This document shows, in pieces, positions 20,741 through 31,510 of a stretch of 64,000 nt of DNA. Numbering within the stretch: position 1 is the stretch's first letter; the number at the start of each line of letters is the position of its first letter. This stretch comes from Hysterangium stoloniferum (lineage: Eukaryota; Basidiomycota; Agaricomycetes; Hysterangiales; Hysterangiaceae), in contig WHVD01000024.1 of assembly GCA_015178975.1 (NCBI GenBank), positions 496,001 to 560,000 on the forward strand, read 5' to 3'. Position numbers and translations under genes: made by a program. The notes beneath the pieces are model-generated. The model was not told the origin of the DNA. It did no database searches and saw only the letters and a list, made by a program, of their open reading frames with translations.

Positions 20741-21145
20741 TCAGCGAGTGTTAAGGATATCAGAGACAAGGAAGCCGGCTGCGAGACCCTTGTAAACATC
20801 AAACCTCATCCTTTGTAAGTGCAGAGTGGTTGCATGATGGCGAGAAGAACGGATACTTGCAAAGGAGAGTCTCAGGGATGGCCCCTTGCTGACGCTGTCT
20901 TCAAACTTTAAGACAACATTAGTACACACTTCCACTGCACCTTCTTTTCTGGTAATGCTAATGTAATTGCAAATGCACTGCATTTGGGCATTGTTCATGT
21001 AGCAGGCTGTTATCCCCTTGTAAAGGAGGTACAATCTGCCATAGGCATGATACCCGGTCAACCTACCTGGATACTGAAATACCGAATACGTGACAGGCAT
21101 CGACACCGTAGTGCTACTAAGTAACACCTCCCGACAAGTGTACAC
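20741..21145 (-). CDS. Hypothetical protein, 134 codons
   Basis: An uninterrupted frame in a moderately CG-rich stretch. The reading (LTGYHAYGRLYLLYKGITAC, CICNYISITRKEGAVEVCT, VVLKFEDSVSKGPSLRLSF) has a balanced composition typical of a folded protein and no low complexity. No domain was recognised and no second copy exists here. It may be one exon of a larger gene. Confidence 0.35.
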   Translation of the reverse strand: MYTCREVLLSSTTVSMPVTYSVFQYPGRLTGYHAYGRLYLLYKGITACYMNNAQMQCICNYISITRKEGAVEVCTNVVLKFEDSVSKGPSLRLSFASIRSSRHHATTLHLQRMRFDVYKGLAAGFLVSDILNTR

Positions 21146-21292
21146 TGGCCATTAGCCCAAGGTGTGCAGAGTTCAATATTATCTTCTTATAACATAGGAA
21201 GTGTTCAATAGGCTAACCGACATTTACTGTGGCAGCTGCAATCATGAATAATTGCCACATCTCCATCCTTTGAAAGCTCTGGATACAAACTG

Positions 21293-21646
21293 TTGTCCCG
21301 TTCACAATTCTTCCACCTATGTTATCATCCTCAAAAAAAAAAATTATACGACCTCATTGAATTGAATAAGTCCGGATCTCTATCAACATTTGCATCCTCT
21401 GATAGTCTACAAATTCTGGGGTATCATTTTGAATCTCAGGGCAAGGAGCAGTTTCCTGAAAGCTTTACAAATCCTATGGCAGTCATCACCCAATGTATGC
21501 AGGATGCGGGGTTCAGAGGTCTTTGTTGCTTATTGCCTGTACGAAAATGGCATACTGTCATGGAAGCACTGACAACTCCGAACATATTTATGACTCTTGG
21601 TGATTTACGGGTATCTCCGTCCCTTTTGTTCCAAAGTCACGTATAA
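21293..21646 (+). CDS. Doubtful open frame, 117 codons
   Basis: Plus-strand frame directly downstream of (convergent with) the F-box-like gene at 21668-22323. No domain is visible and the opposite strand also has a partly open reading. Kept because it is the longest frame of the interval; it may be chance or the 3' region of the neighbour. Confidence 0.2.
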   Translation: MSRSQFFHLCYHPQKKKLYDLIELNKSGSLSTFASSDSLQILGYHFESQGKEQFPESFTNPMAVITQCMQDAGFRGLCCLLPVRKWHTVMEALTTPNIFMTLGDLRVSPSLLFQSHV

Positions 21647-21667
21647 ATACACCCAAACTACCAATAG

Positions 21668-22323
21668 CTACCCCAGTCGATTTCTATCGACCCGTTTCGA
21701 CTGAGGTACGACTTCAGCACTCCGGATATCAAGGAGCATCTGGACACACGCTTCTGTGACGTCCTTCCAAGGTGCTTTGGAAGGATCCTTCGATTCCGCC
21801 ATCAAGACGACATCGTGTCGATTCTCACACATGATGTGAATACGATCGCCCGCCCAGGTACCACGGTGGATGTCTCCTTGATAGGCCATAGACGAAGAGC
21901 GATCATGAGACCAGCAAATTCGCGATAATATCGCCTGTGTGACACCCATCTCTTCCAGACTGGCTTCCGTAGTTATGCCCCTGACGGTGTCTTCGACTTG
22001 GAGGGCATTAAAGATGGAGAGATGAATATCACATGGGAGCTGTTCAATTTTGATTTTTGGGTATTTAGAACTACATATTCTGTTAGGGATGTGATTATTT
22101 TTGAGAGAGTGTAAACATACCTGCCATCCCTAGGCCGAACGATAGACCAATTCTTTTCGATATTTTCCATTAAAACATCACACGTTACAGGCCAGCATAG
22201 TAATACTATGATGTTAGGTTGTTCGTTCCAAAAGAATTCGCCTAATTTTACCCCGGAACGGTTGAGCGGGATGAGTCGTTGTGCATCTATATCGTCTCTT
22301 AAAGGTGACGTTAGCAATGGCAA
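21668..22323 (-). CDS. Two-exon gene with F-box-like segment, function unknown
   Basis: Exon 1 (22323-22121) reads DAQRLIPLNRSGVKLGEFFW and ends RPRDG. A 41-bp intron with GTATGT donor and CTAACAG acceptor spans 22120-22080 and restores frame to exon 2 (22079-21668). Exon 2 begins with KIEQLPCDIHLSIFNALQVE, which resembles the first helices of F-box domains, the adaptor motif of SCF ubiquitin ligases. It later has GTWAGDRIHIMCEN, a phrase seen near the end of some Agaricomycete F-box-type proteins. The model gives about 204 codons. A CTCAG just upstream of exon 1 could be an acceptor, so a further 5' exon in the repeated segment 22330-22690 is possible. Confidence 0.5.
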
Positions 22324-22329
22324 CTGAGT

Positions 22330-22690
22330 AACAATTATTGAAATTATCTACACACATATGCCAATACTGTCCTATTTGGAAAGAGAAGAATGTTGTTTCA
22401 GAAGAGGCGTCAGGTGACGCAGTTGATAAGTTGTTTATGGCGAAAAACAAGTTTGGGGCATAGATTGGGAAAGCGGGGTTTTAAAAAAGGTTGGACAAAG
22501 GCGACGCGTCATACATATCAGTCTGCAGCCTCGACGCCGCGTTTAGAAAGAATTATACAATATTGTTTCACCCTGATGTCCGTAGATACAAAGAACCAAT
22601 TTGCGACCTAACTTCTGATCGATGTAAATGTATCAAGGAGTGTTCCATGTGGGACCTCTTGTGTGTGGCTGACGTTTGTTGAAAAGTAGG
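22330..22690. repeat. Repeated segment, also at 34771-35110 and partly at 1447-1705
   Basis: Nearly the same sequence occurs in the same orientation at 34771-35110, starting gaaattatctacacacat, and inverted at 1447-1640. The copy here keeps many CG sites that read TG or CA in the others. It may hold an upstream exon of the F-box-like gene (TTFFSFQIGQYWHM on the minus strand). Confidence 0.5.
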
Positions 22691-23103
22691 CGTTGTTTAA
22701 GAACACATCTCCCACCAGCCATGCGGTTCTATTGAGCCGAGCATCTGCGGGGTAATTGAAACTAAAGGAGAGGTAATCATTCAACAGGCAATCAAATTTA
22801 CTGTAATGTACTCCTGTCCGGCCGGATGCCGTTTGTGCATGCTCTGCAGGGTATAGTCAAATTACGACATCCAGTTGTGTATATTGTACTTTAATCCTCT
22901 TCAAATCACCGGATTGATCAGGAATAGTTGTTTTTTTTACCAAGGGCTCCACTATTTTGCCGCCAATCCATGCTACCCTAGGATATACAAGCACGGGTAC
23001 GAACGATATTACTCGTGGTGTTTCCAAAAAAAAGGTGAGCCTAATTTTTATATTTATTTTTCTTGTGACAAGATTAAGCCGCACAATCAGCGATCACTCC
23101 ACT
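22691..23103. other. No supported gene
   Basis: Only short frames; no repeat partner or motif recognised. Confidence 0.3.
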
Positions 23104-23700
23104 TCATCTGATTACTTCACCCTCATCCTTCAATTCCCAATCTGTTGTACAAAGGATTGTTCGACCAGTCTCATTGTGTGGCACACGAGGCCAGGTCGGG
23201 CTCTCCTGACGTCTGGCGAAGGAAAAATGGAGTTGACTCTGAAGCTGGACCGTCCGACCCCGAATCCCCGTGTACCACAGTGCACAAGCTCTACTCCATC
23301 GCCATTCTTGTTTCCCTCGTTCAATGTCACAATGCGCAGCTCGATCAACGAACATTCCATCCGTTCCTGGTTCATGTGTCTTTGATTTCACCGCGCGTTC
23401 CTTCCCCTGCGTTGTCGTCACACCTTCCACTGGTCCATCGGTAGCGTGTAATTAGAACTCCATATACGTGTTGGAGAAAATGGTTTCTATGACAAAGGTC
23501 TTGCACCATCAATTGGACACAATTCGTTCCTATTCATTTCTCTTGGATAATGCCGACACATCTCAACCAAACCAGGGCCAGTTCAATAGCGTCGCCCTTT
23601 CATCACTCACTTTGGAGCTGTATTTACCAAATTTAGACAGCTATATAGTTTGAGCCAATGTAAGAGCGCATATAATTACTTTTTTTACTGTCGCTGCGAT
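23104..23700 (+). pseudogene. RF1 family fragment (3' exons)
   Basis: Matches the exon-6 region of the RF1 unit at 47016-47400 and the following exon. LYSIAILVSL in one frame corresponds to LDAIAILVPL there, and the next exon reads KVLHHQLDTIRSYSFLLDNA followed by SVALSSLTLELYL. A GTAAGAGCGCATATA sequence at 23661 matches the donor of the repeated RF1 introns. Frame changes between 23150 and 23430 show decay. It sits next to an oppositely oriented RF1 copy at 24166-25418. Confidence 0.5.
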
Positions 23701-24165
23701 GCCCACTGGGTGTTGCCAGTGGCCGATTATCAACTGAGAAATTCGGATCAACTCACAGTACATCATTACTTCCCTGAATGACAATAATTTAAAAACGAGA
23801 GCATGAATGGTGGATTGAGGCATGAATCTCAGAGCTGCGATGGATGACCATCGGGTGGGACAGAAGAGGGACTGTCGTGCCACCTTTGTGAAGCCCAAAA
23901 GGAACAGTGGAGTGGCCAGTATCAAAGGGGCCGACAAGAACGAAGAAAAAGGGGATATGTAAGTATTACCAGAATGGTGATTCTGTACGTACCAGACGAC
24001 CTCCGCCTGCGATCACGCTGCGGGTGGGTCACAATCATGGATCTCCATTGTCATCGTCGCATTGAAGATCCATATCCACGAATCACTAGTGTGAGCCTGG
24101 GGCGAAACCTTCCACTCAGAAAGACAGATAATAACACGGCTAGTGGAAGCTAGTATTACCTGACG
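23701..24165. other. No supported gene
   Basis: A minus-strand frame (23937-23641) has a hydrophobic start (PLILATPLFLLGF), but it overlaps RF1 3' sequence in the other orientation and has no second support. Confidence 0.25.
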
Positions 24166-25418
24166 TGGCATTATGTGTTCAATTTATTAATACAAATTCT
24201 GAATGGACACGCAGCAATGGAAGATATCCCATTACGTACCTCGATAAAATCGACTCTGAGAAGTCCCGGCCCTACCTTACTCTTTGTCCTGTTCAGACAT
24301 TCCGCCAAATCCATCAGCTTTAGAGTCAACTCCGTTATTCCTTCCCCAGACGCTAGGAGATCCCAGTTTGGAAGCGTCTGTATCAGGATCTGGCTGGTAG
24401 GAAAGTGTCATAGGCGGATGTGAGAGGGCGCTAGCAGGTAAATATTATGAACGTACCTTACGATGGGCCCAATGAGCGAAGAAACCACATTCAACTGCTT
24501 GATGTGATAAGTGAGAAGCTTGGTGTCATCTAAGAAGTTTTTCAAGCAGTGAATACTCCAAAATAGGGAATGTGCTGTCCTCCAATCAATATGACTTGAC
24601 AATGACGCCATATGCATATTTGTGTTGTCCACTAAACCTTCGATACAGCTCTAGCAATATCTCGAAACCATGCAGCTTGGTGGATACAACACATGAGAAG
24701 CCGCATCTGATATTCATAAATGGAAGGTGGTTGTGGGTGATGTAGTCAGTTATGATTTTTGTGGGATAGATAAAATATTGTGATGTCGCGACGCACGGTT
24801 GTAACCGAATTCAATGCACCTTCCGATCGCCGTGAGCTCCTCTACAGAGAGCTGACGCACGTGGCAGATTGCTTCCACGATCTATACATGGGAAAGAAGT
24901 GACGAAATTATGATAGATAATGTGCGATGTGTATGATAAATGTTGATGCAACCTCATCAAAATTAGGGTGGCAGCTCCTAAACGCCTTCAAGGTAGCTCT
25001 GAATCGTTGCCTCATTGTGATTCGCCAGAGTTGGCTCATTGAAAGAAGACATTTGTGCGGGGCAGTCATACTTGCACTAGAAGGGGGTGCCGGGCTTTTA
25101 TGGTGCAGTCAGTCGGAGTGTTGTACAGACTTGTGGCTGTTCTTACACAGGATTCACAGCAATAAGGATAACAAGTTATTGTATGCACTCTGAGATTCCC
25201 TCAAACTACCCAGGTTAACGCAAAGGTTAATCTTCCTTTAAAGCGAACTATAAAGGCAATGAGATCCTCCTCTTAGTGTGTTCCAAGGATGCCGGCGATA
25301 TCTCATTGAAAATCGTTTCTAATTATTGAGCACGACGTTCACCAGGTCAAACCGCATTTTTCCAACTCTGATATGGAGTTCGAAGGAGATGCTACCCATA
25401 TATCATTGAAATGTGGCC
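24166..25418 (-). pseudogene. RF1 deletion derivative, left arm of a 1.25-kb inverted duplication
   Basis: Almost identical to 39625-40877 in inverse orientation over about 1253 bp. Within it, RF1 exon 1 (FNEPTLGNHNEATIQSYLEG-like reading) is joined directly to the late part of exon 3 (FDEVASTFIIHIA), so exon 2 and most of exon 3 are missing. Downstream follow SVEELTAIG-like exon 4 and exon 5 with HMASLSSHIDWRTAHSLFW and QLNVVSSLIGPI (24632-24408), then the start of exon 6. Stops interrupt it. The shared deletion proves that both arms descend from one deleted copy. Confidence 0.7.
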
Positions 25419-26542
25419 GTTGTAACTGCTGGAGGAAGCCAAACAAAGGCTGTACAGTCACGAGCTCGCTTGGGTGGATTCGGCAAGATTAGGAGGTGCT
25501 TCGACCCCGGCGGGACGCCCAATGTGGCGTTTTGATACCTTGCCGAAATTCGGCTGCAAGGCAAACGACGCTGAAATAGACAGTTTGTTGAGGAAATTGT
25601 GGTCGCAGAACGTACAAGAGTGTCGCTTGAAGGCTTACTTCCTAATGTCGACCTGTGCCTGGGAAGGTGGCATAGCTCTCTTTTGCAGTTTCTACGAGTT
25701 TCCAAGAGTTTTGCTTATGTTTGGTTAAAAACTAAGTCAGGCTACGCAGGCGCAACCCATCAAAAATCGACGGTCATTCCAATAGGTGGCATTTTCCCCG
25801 GTTTTGGCTTGGTCAATGGAAACAATAGATAAGTCGGAGTTTGACGTGAATGGATGCCATCGCTTCGCCCAAACTGGGCGGCTACGTCAGCTTTTAACAT
25901 TCCTTAACAAGAAATCCTTATCGATCTGGCGAGAGAATGGTCATAAGTCACGAGTCAGCCTCCATTTCGGAGTCGCTTAAAATTGAACGGTCCAAACGTA
26001 GGTAACGTTCCTGCAGAAACCGCGCCCGTCGCTACCCGCCTACCTTTCTCTTTCGCATTATCGTACACACTTGCTTATCTCATCTCGAGATAGATGTATA
26101 ACGCTGGTAGAACCTCCCAAGGCCGTGTATTTGAGCACCTTGTTATGAAGAACCCGCGCAATTAATATGTAAAGCGCAAATACCCAACAAATCCGCGGAT
26201 GAATTGACGCTACCCAATCATCACGCGCATATTTGACTAGAAATATAGATTTTTAATGTATCAGTATATCTCCTACCGAAGGGCTTCCGCCGGGATCGCC
26301 CCCACCACGCTAGCATTCACCCCCGTGCAATCTTTAACCCCACCTGATGTGTCACAGGTTCAATTTATACCAAGACAATGCACTACCGATGTAATAGACC
26401 CTACGACTACCCCAGTCAAGAAGGAGGGCAGGTAGTCACCGAATTTAACTCGGCCTCCCCAGATATAAACACCAATACATTATGCAGTCTCCACACTTCA
26501 GCCTTGTATGTCGCCTGTTTCAGCCCTCCTAGCGATCCTCCA
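25419..26542. other. CG-rich stretch without a convincing gene
   Basis: Frames of 60-100 codons occur on both strands (for example 25474-25728 plus and 25705-25403 minus) but neither shows a domain, and they overlap. The CG-rich base use differs from the AT-rich transposon sequence on either side, suggesting single-copy host DNA, perhaps with short exons I cannot join. Confidence 0.3.
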
Positions 26543-27137
26543 TCATTTGATGGGTGCTCCAAGCCTAGTGTGATTGTGACCAGTGTGACGACTTGTTGGT
26601 GGAGAAAGAAGCCAAGCTAAAAATACAGACGATGTCTTCATATTAAATCCACAATTCAAAAAGCAGGGGTAAATAAATAATTTGATCTCCGAGACGTCCG
26701 AAAATCGGCTCAAATACTGTACACGACTCACGGACCACAGCCCACGGCCTCTCATGACCGACATGAACATTAGCGACTTGCATGTCAGATTAAGCGCCAT
26801 CAAGCAGCATCCTTCCACCGCGTAACACAGGCGATCACACATCGATGCTTCATTTCTAAACCGTCTGGTCTTTCTGCGTCTTTTGCCAAACAGAGGTTGT
26901 GTAGGATATCTATACAAACTGCCCAGCATTTCTTGATCTTCCACGTTTGGATGCATGGTTCCTAATGCTATCCATTGATATTTTTGGCGCTCTAATATTG
27001 TCCATTGGTATAACCTTGTTCCTTACCACCCCAGGTTTACTCTGCACTACAACCGAATCCAAGCACTTGAGAATAAAATCATCACTTCTACAACGACAGT
27101 GAAGCCCCTCAGCTTCACCAAACCTATTGTGGTCCAA
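26543..27137 (-). CDS. Hypothetical protein pieces
   Basis: Two overlapping minus-strand frames: 27137-26910 (EAEGLHCRCRSDDFILKCLD) and 26956-26543 (137 codons; basic KRRRKTRRFRNEAS, then a Cys-containing and hydrophobic part). They may be two exons of one gene or chance. No domain recognised and no repeat copies in the window. Confidence 0.3.
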
Positions 27138-27219
27138 AGCGGGATCACTCTGACAGCTGTGACACTCCTATCCATGTTCCTGTGTTAGTACGTTTATCTG
27201 CCCTTCTTTCTCACATTGC

Positions 27220-27860
27220 ATGATACTCATATTACTGCCACAGCACCAATGTCAACACCGTCTCGCAAAGAATGTTATAAACATCCTTCACCACTGCGTC
27301 TCGGATATGCAGTTCAAGGTGTTGGATATACTGATGGATATGTCCATATTACTTGGCTACCAGCTCCCGCGTTTCAACCGAGGTTTTAGTCCCTTAGAGG
27401 CTGCCGTCACAGGATTCAAGCTATTGGCAAACATCGAGTTGAACCTGGAGCAGGCTGCAAGATTGTTCGCTTTGCTTCCAATGAGTGATATGAAACGCTC
27501 CATATATTCGGTTTGCTACAACAATGTGTGAGTGGCGGTGGCTATTATTTGTTGCCTGTGATGTTGTCACTTACCAGTTGTGTTCCCGTTAGATTGCATC
27601 CAGTCTCAAAAGGCAGTCTTGCCACGGTGAGCAAGCCATTCAAACCCCGACCCAGCAGCGTCGCGCACCTGCCACACGCCCTGCGTCTACACATCGAGGA
27701 GACGATCTGTCGTGAGCTCAAGCAACGGTCACTGTTATATACAGCGATGAATAGTGAGATACTTGACAATTATTTTCATAGACATGCTGCGGTGATCGGC
27801 AATGCGTGTATTGCCTTGATATGCATCGCTCTGGTATTCACGCTGTTCGGAGAGCCATAG
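27220..27860 (+). CDS. Hypothetical protein, possibly two exons, C-terminal membrane segment
   Basis: A frame from 27220 to 27531 follows an acceptor-like ctgccacag at 27246 or earlier and reads VLDILMDMSILLGYQLPRFN and EAAVTGFKLLANIELNLEQA, an amphipathic helical protein. GTGAGTGG at 27530 and CAG or TAG acceptors at 27573-27593 would join it to 27594-27860, which reads LPHALRLHIEETICRELKQR and ends with a hydrophobic segment (AVIGNACIALICIALVFTLF) followed by a stop. The tail suggests membrane anchoring. No family recognised. It lies just upstream, same strand, of the next gene. Confidence 0.4.
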
Positions 27861-27889
27861 TGTAATTCATACACTCTCGTCTTCAAAAC

Positions 27890-29730
27890 GCGCACGTCAG
27901 ACCTGAGCACGAGGCTGATCACGCACTGGCGGTGGATGACGGGAATGTCGAGGCCATCAACCCGGCCGATCACCCACCCGCTGTGGATGACGGGAATGTT
28001 AGAGAATATGGCCCACTCGTGCTGAATGGATCCCTGTTCACAGGATCATTTTCCCAGCGCAATGTGCAAGGTTTGTCCCACGTCGTGTACTTAATGTCAT
28101 CATATACTGACTTACTTAATTTGAGCAGGACCCAATGCTAGGACGTTCCATCCCCACATCGTTCCCAAGGCGAATACCACCATCCGCCCCAAGTCACAAA
28201 CTGCCGGTCATGATATTGTGGATTTGGATGACGGTAACGTTAAAGGCGCCGATGAAGATCCGGACTATACCCCACCCATCTTGTGGGAAGACAAAGGGAA
28301 AGGGGTCGACCTTAGAGAGTATGGCCCTCTCATGCTGGATGGATCGCTGTTCACGGGATCATTTGCCCAGCGCATTGTGCAAGGTTTGTCAAACGACATT
28401 TGATTAATGTCATTGTATATTTATTTTACTTAATTTGAGCAGGACCTAACGATGAGACGCTCCATCCCCACATCAGTCCCAAGACTCATACCACCACCCA
28501 CCCCAAGTCACAAACTACCGGTGATGATGGATCGGAGTATATGGTACCGGGTTCGTGTGGTTTATTTTTACTTTTCATGATATTTTACTTCACTATCCTA
28601 CTATTCACACAATCTTCCCTCATCCACCACGACGATGAAGCCACTGATCAGAAAGGGTTGGCCAGTACGATCACGCAGACAGACTTGTCTCCAGCATTCG
28701 GTCGTACACTTCATCCCTTTGCCCGGATCTATAAAAACTCATCAAAATCCGCGATAATTACATATATGCCTGTGACAGCCTTGCTCCCGATTGTCACATT
28801 CGTTCACCATACTGTGTCTCGCCAGCTCGACCTCTCACCGCACGCTAGCGCTACCCCCACTACGATGGTCAGTGAAGGGATCAATAGTCATGGATACGGA
28901 CAAGGTAGTGACTCCTTAATTCTAATGTGTCATTGATTAAATTGATATTTTGTGCAAATATGGAAGTCTATGCAGACACGTCGTCTAGGGGAATCTGGGG
29001 CGGCTTATCATCTAGTACACAGTACCTTGCACCAATCTTTTCTCTCATGCGTCCTTAACTTTCATTAAATTGAGGAACTGCCCTCACACGACCGTACTTG
29101 GCACAGTGCGCTTGCCGGACGAGCTTCTGAGCAGCCCAGATGCTGTGCCGAAGCCAAGATCTTCACCTCCTGACTTCCCTGACTTCAAATATCAGGAAAT
29201 ACCTTGTTAGCTGTGACTTATCTTAATACCACATGAAACACAAAAGTGACGACCACCCTAGCGCTCGCAGCTCCTAAAGTGACACCAAGCACAAGGTCTC
29301 CGACCGATGGACATCCCAGGCGTCCTTACCGGGACGAATCCGAATCTGACGGGTCGCCTCCATCAATTCACAACCCTAAGAACCAGAGCCGGTATAAAGG
29401 ACATGGTGATAGTTCCCATGTCTCAAACAATCCGTCCTCCGGGGCGGGAACGTCTTCAGATTGCAGGTGAATCCCGTCGGCTATATTTCTTACACCAACT
29501 AACATTGACTTCTTAGCAGAAAAAAGAGTTTCAAACATAAATCATTAACAGCTCAGCACAATTACGATGGAAAGAGAAAGGCGAGGCGAGACAAGGCCTT
29601 TAATAACAGAGGAGAACCGCCAACACGGTTAGACAAGTCCGATTTCGTGTCATTAATCTTGGCGATTATACTTACCTGTTACCATCTAGGCAAGTGGCTA
29701 ATGTCTCAGTGCGACAGCACTTACGCCTGA
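27890..29730 (+). CDS. Multi-exon gene with duplicated exon-intron module and C-terminal membrane segment
   Basis: Exons join in one frame: about 27890-28070, 28129-28383, 28443-28904, 28976-29021, 29075-29205, 29247-29466, 29520-29730, with GT-AG introns of 41-71 bp. A module (REYGPLVLNGSLFTGSF...VQG, intron, PNARTFHPHIVPKANTT) is followed by its repeat (REYGPLMLDGSLFTGSF...VQG, intron, PNDETLHPHISPKTHTT). The later part is Pro/Ser- and charge-rich, likely disordered, then basic (KRKARRDK). It ends with a membrane-like helix (FVSLILAIILTCYHLGKWL) and a TGA stop at 29730. A hydrophobic stretch at 28560-28620 may be another membrane segment or an unrecognised intron. No known domain. The first exon is uncertain because a stop lies at about 27865. 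Confidence 0.6.
28071..28128 (+). other. Intron in first copy of the duplicated module (58 bp)
   Basis: Donor GTTTGT after caag, acceptor TTGAGCAG; splicing gives VQG-PNA in frame. The next module has the same intron at 28384-28442 (59 bp) with the same donor, acceptor and phase. Confidence 0.65.
28384..28442 (+). other. Intron in second copy of the duplicated module (59 bp)
   Basis: Same position and phase as the intron at 28071-28128. The spacing between the two intron starts is 313 bp and the exon between them is 255 bp, a multiple of three. Confidence 0.65.
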
Positions 29731-30165
29731 ACTGAGGCGGCAACAGGTTGGAAAGCCAGTCCCGCCACCCATCGCAACATTCGGCAAAGACACTTGGCGG
29801 ACCTCTAGCTGCTCGGATGGAACCATTGCCTCGGGCTGCGCCTCCACCACAATGTAACCGACGACGGAAAGAGAAGCAAGCCCATTAAACAGGGGCAGAA
29901 GCGAGAGCAGGGGAAAGAGGGCAGCGGCAAACGAATAGTAGGAGCAACGGCGGACGAGGAGTAGTGGCAGCGGGGAGACATAATTCTTTCTTTTCCTGTT
30001 CTCCTCATTCTCCTTATTTCTTTGGATATTTCTACTTCTTTGTTTTCATCCATTTCTTTGGTTCATGGGCTAGTGGGGTCACTCGGTTGGTTCTGGCTCG
30101 AATCTTTGAGAACGGGGTGCGTTGTTTTATAACCTTTCTCAACATGCTGACCCATTCATTATCGT
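29731..30165. other. No supported gene
   Basis: Downstream of the multi-exon gene. Opposing frames of 70-80 codons overlap each other (29805-30053 minus, 29964-30185 plus) with no domain. Confidence 0.3.
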
Positions 30166-30561
30166 TCAGCTGTGTCTTTTTGTGAGTACTGTGTCTTCAG
30201 AATTTCCTAGGCCGAATACTTGCTGTGCAAGCACTTGAGACCTCACTGAGGAGGTGCAGCGCGGTGGATAATTAAACGTACGTCCATCTCTTAAACCGTC
30301 GTAGTCCTTTCTAATTTTATCTTCCCTCTTTCTTTGTCTTTCAGCGGCTTGGTAACGGGGCATCCGCGCAAGGCCTTGCTTGCAATTACTGACTGCTGAA
30401 GTACGTAGCATTTCATTTGTTTTGGTCTCGTCTAACGCAATTGTTTCAGTACCGTAACCGAGGAACGACTGCGTCAGCACCCACTTCTGCCAATTCGACA
30501 TAGTATACTGAGCCGACTTAAGATTGACTGGTGGACATTCGGCAATGTTCAAAGTTAACAC
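30166..30561 (-). CDS. Hypothetical protein, 131 codons
   Basis: Uninterrupted minus-strand frame in the CG-rich island. LNIAECPPVNLKSAQYTMSN starts it; a charged stretch (QAAERQRKREDKIRKDYDGL) suggests a helix. No recognised family or repeat partner. It may extend by splicing. Confidence 0.3.
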   Translation of the reverse strand: MLTLNIAECPPVNLKSAQYTMSNWQKWVLTQSFLGYGTETIALDETKTNEMLRTSAVSNCKQGLARMPRYQAAERQRKREDKIRKDYDGLRDGRTFNYPPRCTSSVRSQVLAQQVFGLGNSEDTVLTKRHS

Positions 30562-31249
30562 CCAGTGAGTTGTCTATTATCCTATATATTGCGTAAGTTA
30601 GACACTAACACCTCTATACACCTATATATTTCTTTGCAGGAAGTCAATATCGGGTTACTAACTCCGATTTCGTAGGGTTTTCTTGGCTTCGACCCCGCCA
30701 TCCCGCGACAGCTCTGTTAGCGGCCTACCTCGGACTGTCTCAGCTGGGATGCGTACAATCCGGCGAATGGCGGCCCTGCAACGATGTAACTGTAAGTTCC
30801 TCTCGCTCCCGTACAGTGAATTTTTTGGTCCTGATCTTATCCGATCTGCAGCGGTCCCAACTCCCGGTTTGGTTGTCCATCGCCAGCACTCCCCCTCTGT
30901 GGCCGTCTCAGGTGTAGCATGGTTATCAGCCCTACCGAAACTCTGGTAAGCTTCCGTTCATGATAAACGTTTTGAGACTGCATTCTGACATCTTGTTTAT
31001 ATGACGCATAAGTACTAACAAACAGACCTTTACATCCAGCCATGTTCTTGAAGTTACCGAGTTGAACCAAGCCGCGTTTCACCCTTGTCCAAACCAAACA
31101 TTTTTATTCTTTTTGTTGACTTTCTCTGATTGCATCATTTTTTGTTCTATTTCTTTTGGGTTTGGTTCCGATTACGTGCCACTTGCTCTGCTGCCGACTG
31201 CTCTCAGACCATCAAGCTTATCGTGGTATCCCCTTCATTTCAGCTAGCA
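30562..31249. other. No supported gene
   Basis: Short frames only (the longest 88 codons, 30683-30949 plus). GT-AG pairs are present, but no frame-consistent chain was found. Confidence 0.25.
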
Positions 31250-31510
31250 ATTCGCCATTTATCTCCACCACTACATCATGAGGAACGACAATGGAAAATT
31301 CCTGTTTTACAGGGAGAGTGGCACCTTCACGGATACTCGGAAGGTGACTAAGATTCCAATTATAGATGCCTCCAGCTGCCTCGTCATGGACAAGAACCTG
31401 ACAAGATTACAGTAGAGCGCATTGAGTTTAACAAGATGTGCCAATAATAACAAAAAAGTCATTGAGGATATTCCTGTGCACACTCTTGTGCGTAGGTTGT
31501 CATTGACTAG
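31250..31510 (+). pseudogene. Fragment of the coiled-coil gene remnant
   Basis: Inverted relative to 1690-3010. The reading NDNGKFLFYRESGTFTDTRK, then VTKIPIIDASSCLVMDKNLT, matches 2985-2855. It then passes within a few codons to the KVIEDIPVHTLV part that lies 1 kb away in the other copy. It ends without further gene sequence. Confidence 0.5.

Noticed and set aside
22957-23385. 142-codon plus-strand frame
   Set aside because: It runs through RF1 exon-6 sequence in the wrong frame for part of its length and through AT-rich DNA before that; other RF1 copies do not conserve it.
23641-23937. Hydrophobic minus-strand frame resembling a membrane protein
   Set aside because: It overlaps RF1 3' sequence on the other strand and has no copy or splice support.
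24166-25418. Inverted arms as terminal repeats of one 16.7-kb transposon
   Set aside because: Arms contain internal RF1 exons, lack a target duplication or typical end motif, and the interval between holds unrelated repeats and host genes.
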